NCBI GenBank assembly: GCA_038199755.1
Contig: JBBPYR010000092.1
Span: 1-5,462 of the forward strand
DNA from: JBBPYR01 sp038199755
Lineage (GTDB): Bacteria > Chloroflexota > Ktedonobacteria > Ktedonobacterales > Ktedonobacteraceae
Direction of reading: 5' to 3'
DNA: 5,462 nucleotides
Below are positions 1 to 4,476 of the stretch, piece after piece. The translations under genes were made by a program, and so were the position numbers. The notes below the pieces were generated by a model. That model made no database searches and was not told the origin of the DNA. It worked only from the letters and a program-made list of their open reading frames with translations. Within the stretch, counting starts at the first letter, position 1. Each line of letters starts with the position of its first letter.

Positions 1-186
1 ACTGAGCAAGTCGGATTGAGCACGATACAATGATTTGCCCAAACGAAGGGCCGAAACCTTGAGAGATAGCCAAGCATGGTAACAACAGGCAATATGGTTA
101 CGCTGGGAACGAGCCTTGCGGCACTGGCAACTCTCACTGCCACCTTGTCCTAGCGGCTCTTGGTTGCCATCTTGACTTTGAATAGT
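1..186 (-). pseudogene. C-terminal remnant of an IS701/IS4-like DDE transposase, cut by the window edge
   Basis: The minus strand is open for 62 codons from 186 to the left edge, with an in-frame TGA just upstream at 187-189. The translation contains CQCRKARSQRNHIACCYHAW followed by LSLKVSALRLGKSLYRAQSD. This resembles the conserved C-terminal helical part of IS701/IS4-type transposases, where an R-SQRNHI motif is followed by a hydrophobic stretch, an aromatic residue and a G-K-x-x-Y element. The likeness is convincing from about residue 18; the first ~12 residues may be unrelated. No start codon, catalytic DDE core or N-terminal domain is present here, so it is a truncated remnant whose extreme C-terminus lies outside the window. 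The family call rests on remembered motifs, not on a search; the exact IS family is uncertain. Confidence 0.6.
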
Positions 187-192
187 TCATCA

Positions 193-207
193 TGAGCCGG
201 TGGCTCA
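193..207. repeat. Short palindrome overlapping the amidase stop codon
   Basis: TGAGCC (193-198) and GGCTCA (202-207) form a perfect 6-bp inverted repeat with a 3-base loop, and the right arm contains the TGA stop of the amidase on the minus strand. No T-run follows in the direction of transcription, so it is a weak terminator candidate at best. Confidence 0.3.
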
Positions 208-1485
208 CAACCGGCCATGAAAATACGTTCTGACCCCTGACCCCCGGTCCCTGATCCCTATTTTCATAAGAGACCCTGACCCTTTGTCTCCAATATTGCC
301 CTCGCTATGGCTAACCGTAAGATAGGCTTGCAGTGCATCAGCATAAGCTAGTGCAATTGCCTGGCGCATGTTGCCTCTATCGAGTTCGGCTGCTTGCTGC
401 GGTGACGTTATATAGAGCGACTCGGATACAACGCCCGGCATCAGAGTGGCCCTTACGTGTCTGGGCGGGTCAACGGGACCGAGCAAAAACAAATGCTGCG
501 GTGGGTTGGCGGAATCGGCGTCCAGGTCGGTAACCAGTTGGCTTCCCTGCGCCACGTACCCAGCCGCCAGCAGTTTGCTCCTGAGTTGATCGAGCACCAA
601 CTGGCCCAACTGCTTGCTCTGCGCCGGAAAGTTGCAGTCGGGCGTGCCACAATATACTATCTGTATATCGCTGTGTGCCCCTGAACTTGCGATGCCGCCG
701 TTTGCATGGATGCTCAGAAAAGCTTCAGCATGGAAGCGATTGAGTATATCTATCCGTTCCTGCAAGTCATCGCCCAATGCTCCTTCTATACCGTCCCCAT
801 TGGCATCGGCGGGCCAGGGAGCGGTAAAGGTATCGGCGGTCTCCCGGGTGAGCATAACAGAGGCTCCGCGAGCGCGCAGCAAATCGCGGCAGCGCAACGC
901 GACATCCAGGTTGAACTCGGCCTCCGACAATAGGAGCTTGCCTGTACTGGGATCGACAAGCACCGCTCCAAGATCACCACGCGGCCCATGTCCTGGATCA
1001 AGTCCGATACGCCGGCCATGCAGAGGTAATTGACTGCCCTCGCTGATCGTCCCCGTCGAAGCTGGCGTTGCATTGGGCATCCTCGGCGCAGCCGGTTCTA
1101 CGAACGCGCCCTGTCCCAGAGGCGAGTTAGTCCCTGTAACCGCGTGCATGGGTGTTGAGCCAGACGAAGTAGAAGCGGTAGAAGTGGAAGAAGCGGCAGT
1201 AACAGAAGGGGCGGGAGTAAGCGGAGAAATAGAATGTAAGGCAGACACCCCGCGCAAAAAGGATACGCTGTTAGCTGTTAGCGCCGACACCAAGCCGAGC
1301 GACGCTAACAGCAGTAAAAGAGCACCACCTACCCGTCGTAGCAGTTGTAGCTGGCGAGATCTCCGCATTCTCCGTGCTTGCAACAGACTAGTGTAGAGGC
1401 GATGCGTGGGCGGCCCACTAAGCATATCTGGTGGATTGGCTAACGCTGGCTCTGTGCATGTGCTGGGACTTTCGCTTTCTACCAT
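205..1485 (-). CDS. Membrane-anchored N-acetylmuramoyl-L-alanine amidase (Amidase_3 family)
   Basis: This zinc enzyme family cleaves the amide bond between N-acetylmuramic acid and L-alanine in peptidoglycan. From the ATG at 1483-1485 the protein has 426 residues: an Arg-rich cytoplasmic N-terminus, one membrane segment (about 52-74, GGALLLLLASLGLV), a Ser/Thr/Ala/Pro-rich linker (about 84-155), then the catalytic domain (about 158-390). The expected zinc ligands are H166 in GLDPGHG, E188 in LLSEAEFNL and H260 in FLSIHANGG. The catalytic Glu is E355 in GVVSESLYITSP. The enzyme should face outside. I chose the ATG because GGAGAGG (1495-1501, minus) lies 9 bases upstream; the open frame reaches a TTG at 1501-1503, but that codon lies immediately before the Shine-Dalgarno site and overlaps it. 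The last ~36 residues come from GGGTCAG repeat DNA and look like a run-on past the original stop. The core appears intact and probably functional. Confidence 0.9.
   Translation of the reverse strand: MVESESPSTCTEPALANPPDMLSGPPTHRLYTSLLQARRMRRSRQLQLLRRVGGALLLLLASLGLVSALTANSVSFLRGVSALHSISPLTPAPSVTAASSTSTASTSSGSTPMHAVTGTNSPLGQGAFVEPAAPRMPNATPASTGTISEGSQLPLHGRRIGLDPGHGPRGDLGAVLVDPSTGKLLLSEAEFNLDVALRCRDLLRARGASVMLTRETADTFTAPWPADANGDGIEGALGDDLQERIDILNRFHAEAFLSIHANGGIASSGAHSDIQIVYCGTPDCNFPAQSKQLGQLVLDQLRSKLLAAGYVAQGSQLVTDLDADSANPPQHLFLLGPVDPPRHVRATLMPGVVSESLYITSPQQAAELDRGNMRQAIALAYADALQAYLTVSHSEGNIGDKGSGSLMKIGIRDRGSGVRTYFHGRL
217..289. repeat. GGGTCAG-type low-complexity repeat with flanking inverted arms
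   Basis: On the plus strand CTGACCC occurs at 230-236, 237-243 and 276-282, with a variant CTGATCCC at 251-258. A perfect 9-bp inverted repeat, ATGAAAATA (217-225) and TATTTTCAT (259-267), encloses the first three copies. Degenerate GGGTCAG/GGGATCAG repeats of this kind are dispersed in repeat-rich bacterial genomes. The block lies inside the annotated amidase reading frame and encodes its atypical C-terminal tail. Confidence 0.7.
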
Positions 1486-1494
1486 ACTATGTTG

Positions 1495-1501
1495 CCTCTC
1501 C
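1495..1501 (-). promoter_or_regulatory. Ribosome binding site of the amidase
   Basis: GGAGAGG on the minus strand stands 9 bases before the ATG at 1483-1485. It favours that ATG over the TTG at 1501-1503, six codons upstream. Confidence 0.65.
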
Positions 1502-1582
1502 AATTCAGCACTTACTTATGCGCTCGCGGCCTGTCGGTCGCCACAACCTCTATCCGTCCCTGGATAGTTGTGCTGGTTGTGT

Positions 1583-1611
1583 ACCTTACCACTATGATCT
1601 TGACCTGTCAA
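1583..1611 (-). promoter_or_regulatory. Possible promoter of the amidase
   Basis: Read on the minus strand, TTGACA (1606-1611) is followed after 17 bases by TAAGGT (1583-1588), preceded by TGG, an extended -10 feature. The -35 box is perfect but the -10 matches only about half of TATAAT. Transcription would begin near 1576, giving a leader of about 90 bases. Confidence 0.4.
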
Positions 1612-1667
1612 TACACTTGGACGACACCCTTTCAATTAGATGCAATCGCCTTTTAATCTAATCTTCA

Positions 1668-1686
1668 TCATTATCCGCCATAATGA
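1668..1686. promoter_or_regulatory. 19-bp dyad, operator-like
   Basis: TCATTAT (1668-1674), a CCGCC spacer and ATAATGA (1680-1686) form a perfect 7-bp inverted repeat. Its size and intergenic position fit a binding site for a homodimeric regulator such as a TetR or MarR type, but no regulator gene is in the window. Confidence 0.35.
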
Positions 1687-1717
1687 AATCCTGAACCGAG
1701 CGCCTCGTTGATACACA

Positions 1718-1750
1718 TCACGACGCTGTCACGACGGGATGCTCTATAGT
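1718..1750 (+). promoter_or_regulatory. 11-bp-period direct repeat next to a -10-like box
   Basis: TCACGACG occurs at 1718-1725 and again at 1729-1736, one helical turn apart, and TATAGT (5 of 6 matches to TATAAT) lies at 1745-1750. There is no good -35 box at the right distance (1722-1727 reads GACGCT), and the repeats occupy that place. This arrangement fits an activator-dependent promoter for the gene at 1895, with direct-repeat sites of the kind used by OmpR/PhoB-type regulators. It is inference from layout only. Confidence 0.3.
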
Positions 1751-1883
1751 AGAACGTCTATTCAGCTTGTCCGCATGTGAAAGCGGATATTCATTGGTCA
1801 CAGGAAGTGGCATATCGAAAGGAACAAGCCATGGTCAACGAGTAGCAACGGAACAGAGAAAATCGGAATAATTGAAATAATTT

Positions 1884-1889
1884 AAGGAG
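1884..1889 (+). promoter_or_regulatory. Ribosome binding site of the DUF347 gene
   Basis: AAGGAG stands 5 bases before the ATG at 1895 in an AT-rich context and supports that start. Confidence 0.75.
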
Positions 1890-1894
1890 TAATT

Positions 1895-2740
1895 ATGAGT
1901 AATTCATCTATGACGTTAACGAAGAATTGGCGAGGAAACGATGCCTCCGCGATAGGCCGCCTAATGTTAAGCAAAGTGCCGGAAGTCACCCTCTACTTCT
2001 GGATCATTAAAATCTTGTGCACTACGGTGGGTGAAACCGCCGCAGACTTCCTGAGCGCGCAACTGAACCTGGGTTTGACCAAGACAACCTTGATCATGAG
2101 TAGCCTGTTGATCCTTACACTCTTCTTCCAGTTCAGGTCCAGGAAGTACGTGCCGGGCATATACTGGCTCGCGGTCGTCCTGATCAGTATCGTCGGCACG
2201 CTAATCACCGACAACTTGACAGACAAGTTCGGGGTCAGTCTGGTGACGACCACTATCATCTTCAGTGCCGTGCTGGCTGTGGTCTTTGCGGCGTGGTACG
2301 CGAGGGAGAGGACATTGTCCATCCACTCTATCTACACGATGCGACGGGAAGCGTTCTACTGGTTAGCCGTTCTGTTCACCTTCGCTCTGGGTACTGCGGC
2401 GGGTGACCTCACGGCGGAAAGTCTCAATCTAGGCTACCCGGTGTCAGCGATCCTGTTCGGCGCATTGATTGCAGTTGTGACCGTCGCCCACCTGCGGTTC
2501 AAGATGAACGCAGTGCTGGCCTTCTGGATCGCCTACATTTTGACTCGGCCTCTCGGCGCTTCAATAGGTGACTACTTGTCACAAACACACGACGATGGTG
2601 GTCTGGAGCTAGGTACGGTTGTAACAAGCGCACTCTTCCTTACTGCGATCCTAATCACCGTTGCCTATCTTACAATCACGAAAAAAGATGTTATTGCAAT
2701 CGACCCAGGAGACGGTGAAACTGACGAGCAAGCAGCTTAA
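1895..2740 (+). CDS. Multi-pass membrane protein with four DUF347 repeats (COG4705-like)
   Basis: The 281-residue product is almost entirely hydrophobic, with about eight membrane segments and short polar ends. It consists of four related units, at about 27-80, 85-137, 150-201 and 205-258. Each has an aromatic-rich start (LYFWI, IYWLA, FYWLA, AFWIA) followed by a helix with a G-x4-D signature: G46/D51, G101/D106, G166/D171 and G221/D226. The first unit has the family hallmark TTVGETAADFLS. This is the architecture of DUF347 proteins, whose function I do not know; the repeated acidic residue in the membrane could suggest cation handling, but that is inference. Length and completeness look normal. 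A strong AAGGAG site precedes the ATG. It appears to be a single-gene unit, divergent from the amidase and followed by palindromic elements. Confidence 0.85.
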   Translation: MSNSSMTLTKNWRGNDASAIGRLMLSKVPEVTLYFWIIKILCTTVGETAADFLSAQLNLGLTKTTLIMSSLLILTLFFQFRSRKYVPGIYWLAVVLISIVGTLITDNLTDKFGVSLVTTTIIFSAVLAVVFAAWYARERTLSIHSIYTMRREAFYWLAVLFTFALGTAAGDLTAESLNLGYPVSAILFGALIAVVTVAHLRFKMNAVLAFWIAYILTRPLGASIGDYLSQTHDDGGLELGTVVTSALFLTAILITVAYLTITKKDVIAIDPGDGETDEQAA

Positions 2741-2815
2741 TACAGCTCGGAACGCTTATAGACAACGTAAATGCTCAGAGTTGCAGTGCAATCGTAGGTT
2801 TGGGGGACTATCTCG

Positions 2816-2863
2816 TGCCTTCTCTCCATACCCCAACATCGGGGTATGGAGAGAGGGTAGGCA
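2816..2863. repeat. Strong palindromic hairpin element
   Basis: The arms at 2821-2834 (TCTCTCCATACCCC) and 2841-2854 (GGGGTATGGAGAGA) form a perfect 14-bp stem with loop AACATC. With G-U pairs the RNA stem extends to 2816/2859. A second set of short arms, TGCCT (2816-2820) and AGGCA (2859-2863), and a direct repeat GGACTAT (2805-2811 and 2868-2874) flank it. It may end transcription of the DUF347 gene, but no T-run follows, so a small dispersed palindrome is equally likely. Confidence 0.7.
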
Positions 2864-2894
2864 TGGTGGACTATTTGTTCCAACTAATAGAGGA

Positions 2895-2969
2895 TGTAGA
2901 GGCGACCCTTGTGGTCGCCCTTGCCTTATGCCGGTGCCCAGCAGGGCGATCCCAAGGGTCGCCTCTACA
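2895..2969. repeat. GTAGAGGCGACCC-type inverted repeat element
   Basis: A perfect 17-bp inverted repeat runs from TGTAGAGGCGACCCTTG (2895-2911) to its complement (2953-2969). The inner arms GGTCGCCCTTGC (2913-2924) and GCAGGGCGATCC (2941-2952) pair with a single bulge, so the whole folds into one hairpin of nearly 30 bp with a short loop. Palindromes with this GGCGACC...GGTCGCC core look like a dispersed non-coding repeat family. An outer 9-bp inverted repeat, AGAGGATGT (2889-2897) and ACATCCTCT (2993-3001), surrounds it. Confidence 0.75.
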
Positions 2970-3000
2970 GCAAATCTGAACTTTACTAGCCAACATCCTC

Positions 3001-3029
3001 TTGACAAAATCGAACGTTTGTGCTATAAT
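3001..3029 (+). promoter_or_regulatory. Consensus sigma-70-type promoter of the VOC gene
   Basis: TTGACA (3001-3006), a 17-bp spacer (3007-3023) and TATAAT (3024-3029) match the housekeeping consensus at every position, and TGC just before the -10 adds an extended -10 motif. Transcription should start near 3036, giving a leader of about 70 bases before the ATG at 3109. Strong constitutive expression is the likely result. Confidence 0.88.
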
Positions 3030-3093
3030 AATCGAGCGTTGTGACCCTGGTTGTAACGCCGAAACTATTTCCACCCTCAATTCTCAATACCAA

Positions 3094-3099
3094 AAGGAG
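3094..3099 (+). promoter_or_regulatory. Ribosome binding site deciding the VOC gene start
   Basis: AAGGAG lies 9 bases before the ATG at 3109. The frame is open back to a TTG at 3001, but that TTG is the -35 box and would not be transcribed, so 3109 is the start. Confidence 0.85.
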
Positions 3100-3108
3100 C
3101 ACAAACCA

Positions 3109-3480
3109 ATGGCTAATCACCCTATAGTTCACATCGAGATACCCGCACTTCAATCCAAATCTAAGGACGCCGCCGAGTTCTACGGCAAGACCTTTGATTG
3201 GAAGCTTGAGCACGCTCCGGAGTTCGACTACTGGCAGTTCGCCTCCGCGGGTGGCCCTGGGGGTGGTTTTATCGAGGTAGGCGGCCAGTCCAACGCCAAG
3301 ATCAACGAGCCGGTCGTCTACATTGGCACCGACGACATCGAGGGAACCCTCTCCCGGATCGAAGCTAACGGGGGCAAGGCGGTAATGCCCAAGACCGAAA
3401 TCCCCGGCACCGGATGGTTTGCCTATTTCACCGACCCGGCTGGGAACAGGATGGCGCTGTATACTGCCATGAATGCGTAA
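3109..3480 (+). CDS. Small VOC / glyoxalase-fold protein (COG3324-like)
   Basis: The 123-residue protein has the two-half layout of a single vicinal-oxygen-chelate module. The first half opens with VHIEIPA (H8, E10), then AAEFYGKTFDWKLE and a glycine-rich GGPGGGFIEVGG. The second half has PVVYIGTDDIEGTLSRIEANGG, then PKTEIPGTGWFAYFTDPAGN and ends RMALYTA. These are hallmarks of the 'predicted enzyme related to lactoylglutathione lyase' group, usually ~120 residues and working as dimers. Many members bind a divalent metal, but the acidic residue often found at the end of the last strand is not obvious here (ALYTA), so enzymatic activity is unproven and the substrate unknown. The protein is soluble, with no signal peptide. 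A perfect promoter, strong ribosome binding site and own terminator mark it as a single-gene transcription unit. Confidence 0.9.
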   Translation: MANHPIVHIEIPALQSKSKDAAEFYGKTFDWKLEHAPEFDYWQFASAGGPGGGFIEVGGQSNAKINEPVVYIGTDDIEGTLSRIEANGGKAVMPKTEIPGTGWFAYFTDPAGNRMALYTAMNA

Positions 3481-3488
3481 TGTGTGAA

Positions 3489-3516
3489 GCGTGATGTGTG
3501 ATCCGGGTAATCACGC
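3489..3516 (+). repeat. Short inverted repeat just after the VOC gene
   Basis: GCGTGAT (3489-3495) and ATCACGC (3510-3516) pair across a 14-base loop. A second possible pairing, TGAAGC (3485-3490) with GCTTCA (3530-3535), competes with it. No T-run follows. Confidence 0.35.
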
Positions 3517-3532
3517 TCTCTGTGTAACAGCT

Positions 3533-3569
3533 TCAACCCCTCTACGATATGTCTTCGTGGAGGGGTTGA
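3533..3569. repeat. Strong hairpin in the convergent region
   Basis: The arms at 3533-3547 and 3555-3569 form a 15-bp stem with one G-U pair around loop TATGTCT; the core is CAACCCCTC...GAGGGGTTG. It lacks a T-run on either strand, so by itself it is not a classical terminator. Lying between convergent transcription units, it may protect 3' ends. Confidence 0.6.
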
Positions 3570-3586
3570 TGCAATTCTCTCACCCT

Positions 3587-3617
3587 GGCGTTGCGTTCTA
3601 TGACGTAGCGCCTTTTT
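3587..3617 (+). terminator. Intrinsic terminator of the VOC gene
   Basis: GGCGTTGCGT (3587-3596) pairs with ACGTAGCGCC (3603-3612), 10 bp with two G-U pairs, around a six-base loop, and is followed directly by TTTTT (3613-3617). This is a standard Rho-independent terminator on the plus strand, about 110 bases after the VOC stop. Confidence 0.75.
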
Positions 3618-3699
3618 GATTGTGGGGTTTAGGCACAGCGATTTGCAGACGCACCCAATTGTTGCAACAGAACCTAATATGGCGACCTTTGGCGTTTCT

Positions 3700-3993
3700 T
3701 CAACAAATGCGCGGCAGTGGGTCACCCACGAGCATGTCCAGTACGCGGGTACCACCTATATCCGTTCGCAAGAATACCATAGAAACCGGCTCCGACCGCA
3801 CTTCCCCAATGATAGCCGCCTCACGCCCAAGCGGATGGTCGCGCATGGCTTGTAGCGCCGCATCCGTCGCCTCAGCAGCTACGATAGCCAGCAACTTACC
3901 TTCGTTAGCGATTGTCAGAGGGTCCAAGCCCAGGATTCCACAAGCCCCGCGCACCCCCGCTCGCACGAGGATCGCCTGCTCATCAAGGGCGAT
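3700..3993 (-). pseudogene. hypE: HypE C-terminal fragment fused in frame to HypF
   Basis: HypE dehydrates the thiocarboxamide on its C-terminal Cys to a thiocyanate, the CN source for the iron of [NiFe]-hydrogenase. These 97 codons read IALDEQAILV, then GACGILGLDPLTIANEGKLL, DHPLGREAAIIGEV, GGTRVLDMLVGDPLPRIC and a stop. That is the C-terminal part of HypE, including the invariant PRIC end with the modifiable cysteine. The N-terminal ~240 residues, with the ATP-binding half of the PurM-like fold, are absent. The fragment has no start of its own and continues the HypF frame without interruption. The fold cannot be complete, so I call it a remnant. The junction lies at about 3991-3996. Confidence 0.85.
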
Positions 3994-4476
3994 ACCATCG
4001 GTGCCATAGCCCGTGCCGTCGGCTGCCACGCCAATCACAGGCCCTTCTAATCTATGCTCGGCCAGCACGCTTGCGATGTGCGCGTGGTGGCGCTGCACGC
4101 CTATCAAGATAGGCACGTCCAGAGCCTGCCCTGAGTGTAGCGAAGGGTCGAGGGCGTACTTTGTCGCCAGGTACTCCGGGTGCAGGTCGTAGGCAACCGC
4201 CTGCGGATAGACATCGAACAGACGTTTGAAGTGTTCGATCCCCTCACGGAACGAAGTCAGCGTCCCAAGGTTCTCAAGGTCGCCGATGTGGTGGCTGACG
4301 AAAGCCTGATTGCCTTTCGCAAGGCAGAAAGTGTTCTTGAGGTGTCCCCCACAGGCCAGCAGAGGCATCGGAGCCTCAAAGGGCAGGGAGATCGGCTCCG
4401 GCGCGTATCCGCGCGAACGCCTGAATATCTGCTCGCCCACGGCGGCGATGCGCGCCACCGAGTCGTCGCAACGCAT
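3700..4476 (-). pseudogene. Open HypF'-HypE' chimeric reading frame, 258 codons
   Basis: This is the longest uninterrupted frame of the hyp remnant. It begins at the ATG of the conserved MRCDDSVARI stretch, 6 bases after GGGGA, so initiation here is conceivable. Residues 1-161 are the first part of the HypF Kae1-like domain, including the HHAH metal-binding motif; residues 162-258 are the HypE C-terminus with PRIC. Donor and acceptor parts of the same carbamoyl transfer reaction are thus joined in one chain. However, the nucleotide-binding second half of the HypF domain and the ATP-binding half of HypE are both missing, so activity is unlikely. I read it as the product of a deletion that removed the DNA between the two genes. 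Confidence 0.8.

Larger units (their letters stand above)
1504..1894. other. Divergent intergenic region without a gene
   Basis: This stretch separates the minus-strand amidase from the plus-strand DUF347 gene. I see no reading frame here with a credible start and protein-like content. It holds the possible amidase promoter, an ATTAGAT/ATCTAAT inverted repeat (1635-1641 and 1656-1662), a 19-bp dyad (1668-1686), an 8-bp direct repeat with 11-bp period (1718-1736), a TATAGT box (1745-1750), and a small hairpin TCCGC/GCGGA (1770-1774 and 1783-1787). Confidence 0.7.
2741..3000. other. Intergenic region with two palindromic elements and no gene
   Basis: No protein-like frame is supported. Short open frames here run through the palindromes and have no family resemblance. 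The content is the 14-bp hairpin at 2816-2863 and the 17-bp inverted repeat at 2895-2969, ending at the promoter of the VOC gene. Confidence 0.75.

Noticed and set aside
76..153. 25-residue hydrophobic plus-strand peptide MVTTGNMVTLGTSL...
   Set aside because: It lies antisense to the transposase remnant, has no convincing ribosome binding site and is too short to support.
614..1033. 139-codon plus-strand frame and other open frames opposite the amidase
   Set aside because: They are antisense shadows of a gene with recognisable catalytic motifs, and they lack good ribosome binding sites or family resemblance.
1486..1503. TTG start of the amidase at 1501-1503
   Set aside because: The Shine-Dalgarno sequence overlaps or directly follows this codon and serves the ATG at 1483-1485.
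2661..3044. 127-codon plus-strand frame after the DUF347 gene
   Set aside because: It overlaps the gene end and runs through both palindromic elements, without protein-like features.
3001..3108. Upstream extension of the VOC protein from a TTG at 3001
   Set aside because: The TTG is the first three bases of a perfect -35 box, the extension has no VOC similarity, and AAGGAG stands at the right distance before the ATG at 3109.
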